NCBI RefSeq assembly: GCF_015207005.2
Contig: NZ_JADEXS020000001.1
Coordinates: 8,269,001 to 8,333,000, forward strand
DNA: 64,000 nucleotides
Source: Desmonostoc muscorum LEGE 12446
GTDB taxonomy: Bacteria > Cyanobacteriota > Cyanobacteriia > Cyanobacteriales > Nostocaceae
Direction of reading: 5' to 3'
Shown here: in pieces, positions 10,301 to 18,158 of the stretch
How the letters are laid out: the number at the start of each line of letters is the position of its first letter
How positions within the stretch are numbered: the stretch's first letter is position 1
The notes under the pieces: model-generated
What the model was told of the DNA's origin: nothing
Seen by the model: the letters and a program-made list of their open reading frames with translations, nothing else
Database searches by the model: none
Translations under genes and position numbers: made by a program

Positions 10301-10512
10301 GATGAAATTCCGACAGCGACTGAAAAGTTGGTGAATAACAATTGTAAGGCAAAAGCGATTGAAACCCCAGCCAGCAAAGCTACCCAGAATTTAGGTCCAG
10401 AAAACAGAACTGATCCTTCTTCTGGAGTTAGTACTTGTTGACCTAAAGTCATAGGTGCTAATCCAAAAGGTAGCAAATCCCATCTTAATATGGCTAAAAC
10501 ACTTTGAAACAT
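7393..10512 (-). CDS. Large membrane protein with seven ~78-residue helical repeats
   Basis: The 1039-residue product has an N-terminal membrane region (hydrophobic segments near residues 35-62, 95-117 and 120-150), a long helical middle, and a C-terminal hydrophobic hairpin (WWIFGTALTSLAASVIAGAI). The middle holds seven repeats, two of them divergent. Consensus elements are YLRNTNKEELNPESIKRDL, LLEDPQAG, then FDRDTLVQLLSQRQDISEEE and NRIVDQIE. Charged helical linkers (QQEAKKQVEETKK) resemble apolipoprotein-like amphipathic helices. It is probably anchored at both ends, with the repeat rod on one face of a membrane. I know of no assigned function. The ATG at 10512 is followed by a long AT-rich upstream region. 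Neighbours are stress-type genes. Confidence 0.8.
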   Translation of the reverse strand: MFQSVLAILRWDLLPFGLAPMTLGQQVLTPEEGSVLFSGPKFWVALLAGVSIAFALQLLFTNFSVAVGISSWEIDSDDDEQSESVGKKIRNVQAKIGFWALITASIALFIASFLAVKLSLVQNAFLGAVIGVVIWSIYFSLMIWFGSSAVGSLIGSIASTVTSGFQALFGTATTGISANTAKQQLVSTAEEVTAAVRRELTSGFDPESIINTLQSSLAAVQLPKLDLKEIRNQFDRLIQDTDLQSVANSDLLQNVNRQTFVDLISDRTDLSKEDLNRIVDQLESAWQQALNRKNPTQQVINLLKSASPEELNSEKLGEKLQELVTVGGGNGKQSNGVIKQAVRYGLSAAVPAVLDRVNLSDIDVNKITTQLQKLKEKVQDVDVEQITEQLQKFREQATARLPMSLENTIKADVEDYILNSFPWHFNRITLKEEFKEVIYDANANPTTVRRELEEINQEYFVNLLKQRDDISEARVTEIAEQMESDRQEVLETVKQAEVREKGQDFRSRIENYLRSTGKEELNPEGIERDFGKLLEDPQAGFEDLSSRFGQFDRDTFVQLLQQRQDISEEEANNIVSQVERNRDNILNRARELQEQAKAKADELRQRVEDYLHNTNKEELNPESIKREFRVLLEDPQAGISLLRSRLSQFDRDTLVQLLSQRQDLSEEQINQVLDQLEAVRDNILQVPQQAREQYEKTTKAIAEYLRNTNLEELDPDGIRRDLERLLDDPKAGALALRDRLSHVDRETLVKLVSQGGDLSQEQVNQIIDRAQDAIRDILKAPRRLAKRTTQRIVDFEGNLENYLRNTNKEELNPESIKRDLQLLLSSPRAGIENLSDRASKFDRSTIVALLSQREDISEEEANRIVDQIESVRSSIVEQFQQIQQKVQSVLDGIFARIRNYLNSLERPELNYEGIKQDFGKVFDDPQAGFEALRDRLSQFDRDTLVAVLSSREDISEADANRIIDQIETARDSVLQRAERIQQETQKRLKAIQQEAKKQVEETKKTVANAAWWIFGTALTSLAASVIAGAIAVTGLPLPG

Positions 10513-11123
10513 ACTATTTTCTCACTTCCATTCAATTAAATAGCCATCTTTTTCAAAAAATGGTCTATTTATCAGTCTAGATATTGAGTTGGCTAGGCTT
10601 ACACTTTCCCAGGTAAGAAAGAATTTCGTCAAAAGTCGTACTTTTATAAACATTCGTTGTTTGAATTACTAAGTATATTTTTAATTAAAAAAATGTAATG
10701 ATGTATTCATGTGACAAGTGTTCAATTATTAAATAAAGTTAATTATTTTTTGGCAACAAAGATATCTTGTAAAAATATAATTACGTAGCTGCGTATTAGT
10801 GAAATATAGATGTATTCATATATCACATAGTTATCTGAATTTTTAAATATACATAATATCTAATTTAATTAAGATTATTTTTATTTATTTATAGAAAAAT
10901 CATAACTTTTTGTTGAACTTATCTATTTAATTAGATTTTATACTGATATTTTTTTACTTACTTTCTTTAGATAAAACCGCCTATGTCTGTTGATAGAGAA
11001 AAAAATTCTTCCAACCGATTGAGGAAAAATAAATATAAACATGTATTAATAGGGATTATTACGAGCTATAACCGAGCTATAAATTTTTGAATAATTGATT
11101 TTACTGTTTGAGGAGAAAAAATA
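10513..11123. other. AT-rich divergent intergenic region
   Basis: About 610 bases without a gene separate the divergent 1039-residue protein gene and the stress-protein gene. The sequence is strongly AT-rich and has no obvious repeat. A good ribosome site (TTGAGGAGAAAAAATAATG) precedes the 11124 start. Long AT-rich leaders of this kind often hold regulated promoters, but no specific operator can be named. Confidence 0.5.
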
Positions 11124-12746
11124 ATGGTTGTAGGTGTACATAAACGTGCTGTAGGCGTATTTTCTAATCGTAGAGATGTTGAACATGCGCTACATGAATT
11201 GAAAAATGCCGGCTTTGATATGAACAGAGTATCTGTCATTACGCGGGACGGAGAGGGTGATGATATTGCTGGCGCCGAAGTCCGCGATCGCGTTGGTGAT
11301 AAATCTGATGAAGGCGCTGCGGTAGGGGCCGTTTCCGGTGGTGCTTTGGGGGGATTAACAGGCTTATTAGTTGGTCTTGGTACTTTGGCAATTCCCGGAA
11401 TTGGGCCAATTATGCTGGCTGGAGCCGCAGCAACCACCCTAGCCACCACTCTCGCGGGAGCAGGTATTGGTGCAGTAGCTGGTAGTTTGCTTGGTGCATT
11501 AATTGGTTTAGGAATTCCTGAAGAACGAGCCAAAGTATACGATGAACGCGTCAAACGGGGACAGTATTTAGTCATCCTTGATGGTACAGATGCAGAAATT
11601 GCCAAAGCAGAAGCAATTTTACGTAACCGGGGTATCGAAGAGTTTGGCATTTACGACCACCCAGATAGCACACATCCCACTACAGGTGTTGCTCATCAGG
11701 ATGTAGTTAGCGGCAAATATGCAGTAGGATACTTTTCTCATCGCCGAGACGCGGAAGCCGCAATTAATGATTTGCGAAAAGCGGGTTTTCCTTTGAGTCA
11801 AATTTCCTTAATTCACAGAGACTCTTTGGGACGGGAACCTTTTGCAGGCGTTCATGTGAGCGATCGCTGGGACTCCACACGCTGGAGGCTACCAGATAAC
11901 CGCACTCATTTCTATAACGAGCGCATCAATCAAGGCGATTACATCATCCTCGTGAGTGGTACAGAAGCTGAAATTCAACGTGCGGCTGCTATTATCAGTC
12001 AACACGGAATTCAACAGTGGCAAATTTTCGATCCAACTGGATATACCCCTGCAACTAGACCTCAACAAGTAAGCAAACGCGCGATCGGTGTGTTTTCTCA
12101 TCGTCGAGATGCAGAAACAGCACTGACAGAATTGCGAGATGCTGGTTTCTCAATGAATAGAGTCTCAATCATTGCCAAAGATAGAAACGTTCATGGGATC
12201 GCCGGTGTAGAGAACAGAAACGTCGATACAGGTAACAAAGCAGACGAAGGTGCAAAAACGGGTGCAGCTACAGGCGGCGTCTTAGGCGGCTTGACAGGCT
12301 TATTAGTTGGTCTTGGGACTTTAGCTATTCCCGGAGTCGGACCGGTAATCGCAGGTGGTGCAGTAGCTACCGCCATAGCAACAACACTGGCTGGTGGTGC
12401 TATCGGTGCCGCCGCTGGGGGAATTGTTGGCGCACTGGTTGGTTTAGGAATTCCCGAAGACAGAGCTAGAGTTTATGGCGATCGCTTCCAAAGAGGTGAT
12501 TACTTGGTAATTGTCGATGGTACAGAAGCTGAAATCCACCAAGCCGGAGCCATTCTCAAAAATCGAGGTATTGAAGAATTCGCCATCTATGATGCCACCG
12601 ATTTAGGCGAACACCGCCCAGGTTTCGACCGAGGAACCCATCACAACACAGGAATTTTTGGGAGCGATCGTACCAACTACTCAACAGAAGCTCATAGAGA
12701 CGATCCTGCTGTAGTGATTGTTGACCGTCGTGAAGAAACAATCTAA
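11124..12746 (+). CDS. General stress protein with three YflT-like (heat-induced stress) modules
   Basis: The 540-residue protein has three homologous modules, each starting KRAVGVFSxRRDxExAL, followed by L(R/K)xAGF and (M/L)xxVSxIxRD. Each ends with RGxYLVxxDGTxAEI, then a short A(A/E)AIL segment and GIEEFxIYD. Modules 1 (residues 1-175) and 3 (about 315-490) carry a glycine/alanine-rich insert (GGLTGLLVGLGTLAIPGIGP, GAGIGAVAGSLLGALIGLGI). This insert looks like a membrane-active helical hairpin of the glycine-zipper type. Module 2 (about 190-305) lacks it. The fold corresponds to the YflT/general-stress domain seen in desiccation- and salt-responsive proteins. A strong AGGAG site precedes the ATG. 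Its role in stress is inferred from the family. Confidence 0.8.
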   Translation: MVVGVHKRAVGVFSNRRDVEHALHELKNAGFDMNRVSVITRDGEGDDIAGAEVRDRVGDKSDEGAAVGAVSGGALGGLTGLLVGLGTLAIPGIGPIMLAGAAATTLATTLAGAGIGAVAGSLLGALIGLGIPEERAKVYDERVKRGQYLVILDGTDAEIAKAEAILRNRGIEEFGIYDHPDSTHPTTGVAHQDVVSGKYAVGYFSHRRDAEAAINDLRKAGFPLSQISLIHRDSLGREPFAGVHVSDRWDSTRWRLPDNRTHFYNERINQGDYIILVSGTEAEIQRAAAIISQHGIQQWQIFDPTGYTPATRPQQVSKRAIGVFSHRRDAETALTELRDAGFSMNRVSIIAKDRNVHGIAGVENRNVDTGNKADEGAKTGAATGGVLGGLTGLLVGLGTLAIPGVGPVIAGGAVATAIATTLAGGAIGAAAGGIVGALVGLGIPEDRARVYGDRFQRGDYLVIVDGTEAEIHQAGAILKNRGIEEFAIYDATDLGEHRPGFDRGTHHNTGIFGSDRTNYSTEAHRDDPAVVIVDRREETI

Positions 12747-12756
12747 CTCAAATAAG

Positions 12757-12832
12757 AATTCAGAATCTAGAATCTAGAATTCAGAATCCAGAATTCAGAA
12801 TCTAGAATCTAGAATCCAGAATCCAGAATTTA
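12757..12832. repeat. Heptamer array (CAGAATT / TAGAATC / CAGAATC)
   Basis: About eleven tandem 7-mers alternate between TAGAATC, CAGAATT and CAGAATC. A shorter CTGAATT set follows at 12884-12897. This is another STRR family, distinct from the GGGGAGT type. Confidence 0.85.
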
Positions 12833-12965
12833 AAATCCTGTACATCTACAGACAAGATTCATCGAATCTCTACTCCTGAATTCTGAATTCTAACTCTTGA
12901 CTCCTTGCTCCTACCTTGTGCCGTGAATTTCAACAAATTTGACTTTCTGATTCAGAATTAAACAT

Positions 12966-13424
12966 ATGCAAAAGCTAACTCCTTTCGTAATTAGTTGTCT
13001 TTTAGTTTTTGGTGTGGCTGCTTGCGATAACGTTTCTAAAACAAGTGAATCTGCACCTGGTAATGTTAACGAAGCTCCACAAACACCGAGTGCTCAAACA
13101 ACAGAAGCTTCTCAAAAAGATGCACAAAGTGAACTCCGCAGAAGACAATTAAATGAAGATATTCGCGCCCGCGAACAACGCAATAATGCCACTGGTGGCG
13201 ATGCAAATAGAGCCGAAGCTGACATAGCAAGTGAAGTTCGCTCCAAATTAGAAGCTAACATCCCTGGTGGTCAACTAACAGTCGCAGCAAAAGATGGGAC
13301 TGTCACTGTAGGAGGAACCGTACCCAATCAAGATCAAATTGCTAAAATTGAACCTTTGTCCAAGGAAATTAAAGGTGTCAAAACTGTAGTTGTGAAAGCT
13401 GCTGTTGCCAAACCACAACGCTGA
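12966..13424 (+). CDS. BON-domain lipoprotein
   Basis: The 152-residue protein has a lipoprotein signal (MQKLTPFVISCLLVFGVAAC, lipobox VAAC with Cys20), then a polar linker rich in Gln, Glu and Arg (about 25-75). A BON domain follows at about residues 78-148: ADIASEVRSKLEANIPG, VAAKDGTVTVGGTVPNQ, then IKGVKTVVVKA. BON domains bind phospholipid or periplasmic partners, and BON lipoproteins such as OsmY and DolP act at the cell envelope under stress. It follows the general stress gene on the same strand but is separated by a 220-base repeat spacer, so co-transcription is uncertain. Confidence 0.85.
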   Translation: MQKLTPFVISCLLVFGVAACDNVSKTSESAPGNVNEAPQTPSAQTTEASQKDAQSELRRRQLNEDIRAREQRNNATGGDANRAEADIASEVRSKLEANIPGGQLTVAAKDGTVTVGGTVPNQDQIAKIEPLSKEIKGVKTVVVKAAVAKPQR

Positions 13425-13443
13425 CACAGTTAACAAAAATCCA

Positions 13444-13556
13444 AGTGAGTAGGCAGCCATAAATAGACTTACAGCAGATTTAAACTTAGTGAATTTGCTA
13501 AATTCAACAAACTCAACTAGGTCTATTAGCAATTCTGCTGTAAAGGCTCCTACTCA
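13444..13556. repeat. Imperfect long inverted repeat after BON gene
   Basis: The left arm GTGAGTAGGCAGCC...TTACAGCAGA and the right arm TCTGCTGTAAAGGCTCCTACTCA are imperfect reverse complements enclosing about 70 bases. The structure could be a decayed MITE or a transcription end. The following bases to 13800 hold short repeats and no gene. Confidence 0.4.
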
Positions 13557-13836
13557 GTCTTAGTTCTCAGCTATAGAACTCCTATTTGATTGCGTGAAAA
13601 AACTCGCTCTCAACTCCAAAAGGCTGATTCCCTATTCGCTACTCCCTACTTCCTACTCCCTCCCTACATAGATTGATAATTTCAAAAACCAAAGCGGATT
13701 GGCAATTCACAAATCCACGAGGAGTGGTATACTTAGGTACTGACGGTAAATAATTGACAACTGACAACTTTAATAATTATATTTATTGACGCTCAGTCAG
13801 TTATAAAAACTCCTGTAATTGCTGAAAGCCAAAACT

Positions 13837-14265
13837 ATGGAAACCCAACAACAGCAACTCGAATCCATCAATCCCTCTTCATTACAAGCTACCCTAGCAC
13901 TTGAAGGGACAAACACTACAAAATTGCCAAAGCTACCACCAGCATCCGAACCCGAATGGCAACGAATTAGTAGACAAGTTTCTGAATTTTTCGAGCAATT
14001 GCCAGAATACCTAAGTAGTTTTTTTAAGGACTACAAGCAGGCTCTAATAACTCTGAGTTTAATTTTTGCCGCGATCGTCACAGTCAAAATAGCACTAGCA
14101 GTTCTGGATGCAATCCATGATATTCCGCTACTGTCACCAACTTTTGAATTAATTGGAATTGCTTACGCCACCTGGTTTATTTTGCGTTATCTAATTAAGG
14201 CTTCAAATCGGCAAGAATTAGCCCAGGAAATTCGATTACTGAAAAACGAAATTGTGGGCGAATAA
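13837..14265 (+). CDS. CAAD-domain (CURT1-like) thylakoid membrane protein
   Basis: The product from the ATG at 13837 is 142 residues. An alternative TTG at 13819 adds six residues but has no support. The polar N-terminal half (METQQQQLE...) is followed by an amphipathic segment (about 48-70, EWQRISRQVSEFFEQLPEYL) and two membrane segments (about 75-100, ALITLSLIFAAIVTVKIALA; and 110-130, FELIGIAYATWFILRYL). The C-terminal helix ends NRQELAQEIRLLKNEIVGE. This order matches CAAD proteins, the domain that tethers some cyanobacterial aminoacyl-tRNA synthetases to membranes and is related to the plant CURT1 thylakoid-curvature proteins. Probably thylakoid-located. Confidence 0.85.
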   Translation: METQQQQLESINPSSLQATLALEGTNTTKLPKLPPASEPEWQRISRQVSEFFEQLPEYLSSFFKDYKQALITLSLIFAAIVTVKIALAVLDAIHDIPLLSPTFELIGIAYATWFILRYLIKASNRQELAQEIRLLKNEIVGE

Positions 14266-14375
14266 TTTTTTGAAGAAGAATTCAGAAGTCAGAATTCAGG
14301 AGTCAGAATAAAGACGCGACGCTCGCGAACTCGCTAACGCTGCGCTATCGAGGACTCGCTTTCCGCGTCGCTATC

Positions 14376-14510
14376 AGTCGGGGATTCAGACCCGCGACTG
14401 ATTGTACTCCTTCTCTACGAGACGCACTCGCGTTCGGAGAACCCCCAGGGTAGACCACCAAATTGAAAATTTGGTGGTCTACAATTAGTGGCGGGTCTAA
14501 ATCCCCCACT
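14376..14510. mobile_element. MITE-like element with 29-bp TIRs and an internal 15-bp hairpin
   Basis: The left end (14376-14404, AGTCGGGGATTCAGACCCGC...) and the right end (14482-14510, ...GCGGGTCTAAATCCCCCACT) are inverted repeats with a few mismatches. Inside is a perfect 15-bp hairpin (14450-14464 with 14468-14482, GTAGACCACCAAATT) and a CTTCTCTACGAGACG-type small dispersed repeat. Further GC-rich dispersed repeats (CGCGACGCTCGCGAAC...) precede it from 14310. No coding capacity. Confidence 0.65.
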
Positions 14511-14704
14511 AAAAAGATTGCTGAATTCTGAATTCTGAATTCTGAATTCTCTTTTATTACTAGTCTTTTGGATACATCTCAAGATAGAGAAAAGGATATA
14601 TTTTGAAACTTAAATCACTTCTCAAGATAGTAGATTGTAAATGAAAAACAGCCTAATCTAGTTATCGAAGTTATTCAAAAGATTCTTTAACGAGGACATA
14701 ATTT

Positions 14705-15112
14705 ATGGCTAATGAAGCAGTTAAAAAAGGTATAGATTCATCCGATCGCGCAGAAGTAGATACATACGATCGCGGAATTATCCCTGCTGAAACAGCGGCT
14801 CGGAAAGAAAGAGAAGGAGATAAGTTCAAAACACTCCCCACAGAAGAAGGCGAAGCAAATTCCCCAACCGACGATCAAACTGATAGTGAAAGTCTACGCA
14901 CCACTGACGGTTACACTGTAGACAAAGAAGGTTTGTTGAATAACTATGCAGTTGAACCGGAAATGTACTACGAACAACCGGGTGATGCACGCAAACAAGC
15001 AGCAGAAGATACGGCAGAACGTGTTGAAGAACTTGGGGAAATTAACCAAGACGAAGAAGGTAAGTTGACAGAAAAGGGCGACAAGCGCGGTAGAGGCCCA
15101 GGAATCATTTAA
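14705..15112 (+). CDS. Acidic hydrophilic (likely disordered) hypothetical protein
   Basis: The 135-residue protein has no signal or membrane segment. It is rich in Glu, Asp, Lys, Gly and Thr and ends KRGRGPGII. A GAGGACATAATTTATG context gives a plausible ribosome site. Segments such as RGIIPAETAARKEREGDKF (about 24-42) and YAVEPEMYYEQPGDARKQAA (about 80-99) look conserved rather than random. Composition suggests a hydrophilin-like or disordered protein, consistent with its place among stress-type genes (inference). No family recognised. Confidence 0.65.
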   Translation: MANEAVKKGIDSSDRAEVDTYDRGIIPAETAARKEREGDKFKTLPTEEGEANSPTDDQTDSESLRTTDGYTVDKEGLLNNYAVEPEMYYEQPGDARKQAAEDTAERVEELGEINQDEEGKLTEKGDKRGRGPGII

Positions 15113-15266
15113 TGAATTTTAGATTTTAAATTTTGGATTTTGGATTGAGGATTCAAAATCCAAAATTTCTGAAAGTAAACGACTTGATTTGTGGAATCTC
15201 AAATTCAAAATTGTTTTAGTTTTTCCTGGGGTACAATTCACGTAAAAGGCTAATGAGGAAGTTTTT

Positions 15267-15289
15267 AGAGACGCAATTATTGCGTCTCT
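15267..15289. terminator. Hairpin, possible terminator
   Basis: A perfect 10-bp inverted repeat (AGAGACGCAA / TTGCGTCTCT) with a three-base loop, followed by GCTTTTA. It lies 150 bases past the acidic protein gene, in a gap that also holds TTTGGAT and GGGGACT heptamers. Confidence 0.45.
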
Positions 15290-15453
15290 GCTTTTATATT
15301 TAGTAAATATAGGAATCCGATTTGATTTCTGAATCACTCGTAGAGGTAAGGGACTGGGGATTGGGGACTGGGGACTGGGAAGAAGGAATAAAAGTGTACT
15401 GAGTTTTGTTCAAAAATCAAATATGAGTCCTATAGTTCGACAAAATATTTACA

Positions 15454-15645
15454 TACAGCAAAACTTGTTGTCATTGTGGACACATTCTAGAAAGTTTAGA
15501 TTTGTCAGTTAGAGAATGGCGTTGTCCATCCTGTCAGTCAGTGAACGGAAGGGACGACAACGCATCTAAGATAATTTGTGCAGTCGGGGCATCGACTGTT
15601 GGTTTAGGCGATGTCAGACAGGCTATGCCTGCAATTGCTGTTTGA
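15454..15645 (+). pseudogene. Relic C-terminus of a TnpB (IS200/IS605-type) nuclease
   Basis: One frame encodes YSKTCCHCGH, then LDLSVREWRCPSCQSVNGRD and DNASKIICAVGAS before a stop. This is the TnpB C-terminal zinc ribbon (two CxxC-type pairs) followed by the RDxNAxxxI signature that holds the last RuvC acidic residue. Everything upstream of this, including the rest of the RuvC domain, is missing. TnpB is the RNA-guided nuclease encoded by IS605-type elements. The AraC gene begins about 90 bases downstream. Confidence 0.85.
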
Positions 15646-15650
15646 AGCTA

Positions 15651-15684
15651 GAATCCCCCGAATTGAATTCGGGGGAGTATGTCA
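15651..15684 (+). mobile_element. IS200/IS605-type right end with hairpin
   Basis: A perfect 10-bp inverted repeat (CCCCCGAATT / AATTCGGGGG, one-base loop) followed by AGTATGTCAA lies just after the TnpB stop. In the IS605 group a subterminal hairpin of this kind marks the right end and also forms the 3' part of the guide (omega) RNA scaffold. The left end was not found, so this is an end relic. Confidence 0.65.
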
Positions 15685-15735
15685 AGGATTTCTTAGCTTT
15701 TGATACATTGGGTTTGGAAGAATTTGTGGCGATCG

Positions 15736-16632
15736 ATGTCAGAACAAAAGCCCTTAGTTATCACCAAAGAAGATGAAATCTTACCACTATTTCCACGTCT
15801 ACCAATTCTCACGAGTCTTCAAGCAGGTTGGCATGGAATTTCACTGGCATACATGTGTCAACCTGCTTCCGCATTTCCAGAAGTTTCCACTCCCCAGTGG
15901 CACTCTCTACTGATTTTCACTCATGGAGCGCGGGTGATTCATGCTGAACGAAAAATGGATGGACGCAGACATCGTGACGCTGTACTTGGAGGCGATATTC
16001 TCATTACTCCCGTTAATGTTGGGCATCAGGCGGCTTGGGACGCTGAAGGGGACTTTATTCTACTTGCAATTCAACCAGAGATTTTTGCTCGTGCAGTTGA
16101 CGAAACAGCAGATACCGAACAGATTGAACTGATACCGCGCTTCGCCACACCCGATCCTCTGGTTTATCAAATAGGGCTAGCACTCAAAGGCATTCTGGAA
16201 AGTAATCCTTTGGGGAGTCGTCTTTATGCAGAGACGATGGTAAATGCCTTATCAGTACATCTTATGGAACATTATTCTACGCGTAAACCGATATTAAAAG
16301 CATATAAAAATGGTTTACCACGGCTTCAATTACAGCAAGTTATAGACTACATTCAAGAACATCTTGACCAAAATTTAGGTTTAACAGAATTGGCGGCGTT
16401 GATACCAATGAGTCCCCATTATTTTTCCCAGCTTTTCAAACAATCTACAGGAATGACTCTTCATAAATATGTTATTCACTGTCGGGTGCAACGTGCCTAT
16501 GAATTATTGCTCAAAAGAGAAATGCCAATAAGCGAAATTGCTCACTTGGTTGGTTTTGCCAGCCAAAGCCATCTCAATTTTCACTGTAAACGGCTAATGG
16601 GTGTAACTCCGAAAGCTATTCAGCAAAGATAG
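15736..16632 (+). CDS. AraC-family transcriptional regulator
   Basis: From the ATG at 15736 (GATCGATGTCAG) the product is 298 residues. A longer frame from 15700 is unlikely. The N-terminal half is a cupin-like sensing domain (about 40-150, with HRDAVLGGDILITPVNVGHQ). The C-terminus has the tandem HTH of AraC (about 195-297): NLGLTELAALIPMSPHYFSQ, LFKQSTGMTLHKYV, then EIAHLVGFASQSHLNFHCKR. The IS605 end lies about 50 bases upstream, so its native promoter may have been replaced. Its target is unknown; ndhH follows on the same strand 115 bases later. Confidence 0.9.
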   Translation: MSEQKPLVITKEDEILPLFPRLPILTSLQAGWHGISLAYMCQPASAFPEVSTPQWHSLLIFTHGARVIHAERKMDGRRHRDAVLGGDILITPVNVGHQAAWDAEGDFILLAIQPEIFARAVDETADTEQIELIPRFATPDPLVYQIGLALKGILESNPLGSRLYAETMVNALSVHLMEHYSTRKPILKAYKNGLPRLQLQQVIDYIQEHLDQNLGLTELAALIPMSPHYFSQLFKQSTGMTLHKYVIHCRVQRAYELLLKREMPISEIAHLVGFASQSHLNFHCKRLMGVTPKAIQQR

Positions 16633-16747
16633 GAAAAATCTGCAAAAAATCGGACGAATTTGCAAGACTCCAGCCCCTAAACCCTCTAAAATTTTCAAAA
16701 ATAGCATCTTATTCAGAAATATTAAGGATTAGGGAAACTTTTGATTT

Positions 16748-17932
16748 ATGGTCAGAATTGAAACCAAGACTGAGCCAATGGTGATTAACTTTGGCCCTCA
16801 TCACCCGTCCATGCATGGGTGTTTTCGGATTCTTGTCACCTTGGATGGCGAAGATGTCGTTGATTGTGAACCTGTCATCGGCTACCTACATCGGGGTATG
16901 GAAAAAATTGCCGAAAACCGTACCAATATTATGTACGTACCATATGTGAGTCGATGGGACTACTATGGGGGGATGTTTAATGAAGCCGTGACAGTGAATG
17001 CTGTCGAGAAACTGGCAAATATCACGATCCCCAAACGTGCCAGTTATATTCGAGTAATCATGCTGGAGTTAGCTCGAATTGTCAACCATTTGCTGTGGTT
17101 GGGGCCTTTTGTGGGAGACACTGGCGCACAAACTCCGATATTTTACACTTTGCGCGATCGCGAAATGATTCTCGACTTGTTTGAAGCTGCTACAGGCTAC
17201 CGGATGGTCAACAATAATTATTTTCGCATCGGTGGAGTTGCTGCTGATTTACCTTACGGCTGGGTGGATAAGTGCGAAGACTTCTGTAATTATTTTGTAC
17301 CAAAGATTGATGAGTATGAAAGACTAATTACCAATAACCCGATTTTTCGCCGCCGAGTTGAGGGTGTGGGAGTTTTAAGTCGGGAAGAAGCGATTAATTG
17401 GGGAATTTCTGGCCCGATGTTACGGGCTTCTGGCGTGAAGTGGGATTTACGAAAAGTTGACCATTACGAATGCTACGACGATTTTAACTGGGAAGTACAG
17501 TGGGATACAGCAGGAGATTGTTTTGCTAGGTATGTCGTCAGAATTGGAGAAATGCGTGAGTCAGTCAAGATTATTCAGCAAGCACTTAAGGGATTACCTG
17601 GTGGTGCATACGAAAATTTAGAAGCTCAACGCATGGTAGCAGGTGTTAAATCTGAGTGGAATGGGTTTGATTACCAGTTCATTGCCAAAAAAGTTGCCCC
17701 TACATTTAAGATTCCCCAGGGTGAAAACTATGTCCGTGTAGAGTCAGGGAGAGGAGAATTAGGAATCTATATTATTGGAGATGATCATGTCTTCCCCTGG
17801 CGTTGGAAAATTCGCCCAGCCGATTTCAATAATTTACAAGTTTTACCTCAGTTAATCCGGGGTCAAAAAGTCGCAGATATTTTCGTCATCCTGGGAAGTA
17901 TTGATGTTGTGATGGGATCGGTAGATCGGTGA
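16748..17932 (+). CDS. ndhH: NAD(P)H-quinone oxidoreductase subunit H (NDH-1, 49-kDa type)
   Basis: The 394-residue protein is full length for cyanobacterial NdhH. Clear motifs are [11 protein letters not shown] (about 14-24), [14 protein letters not shown] (about 45-58), [66 protein letters not shown], then [12 protein letters not shown] and PWRWKIRP. NdhH is the hydrophilic peripheral-arm subunit near the quinone site of thylakoid NDH-1, which drives cyclic electron flow and respiration. It stands alone rather than in an operon. Some positions look more divergent than expected ([19 protein letters not shown]), so a second, canonical copy may exist elsewhere in the genome (from memory of the family, not verified). 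Confidence 0.95.
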   Translation: MVRIETKTEPMVINFGPHHPSMHGCFRILVTLDGEDVVDCEPVIGYLHRGMEKIAENRTNIMYVPYVSRWDYYGGMFNEAVTVNAVEKLANITIPKRASYIRVIMLELARIVNHLLWLGPFVGDTGAQTPIFYTLRDREMILDLFEAATGYRMVNNNYFRIGGVAADLPYGWVDKCEDFCNYFVPKIDEYERLITNNPIFRRRVEGVGVLSREEAINWGISGPMLRASGVKWDLRKVDHYECYDDFNWEVQWDTAGDCFARYVVRIGEMRESVKIIQQALKGLPGGAYENLEAQRMVAGVKSEWNGFDYQFIAKKVAPTFKIPQGENYVRVESGRGELGIYIIGDDHVFPWRWKIRPADFNNLQVLPQLIRGQKVADIFVILGSIDVVMGSVDR

Positions 17933-17933
17933 A

Positions 17934-18156
<223 letters not shown>

Positions 18157-18158
<2 letters not shown>

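Noticed and set aside
15576-15776. 66-codon frame overlapping the TnpB relic
   Set aside because: The neighbouring frame gives a clear TnpB zinc ribbon, so this one is an out-of-frame reading.
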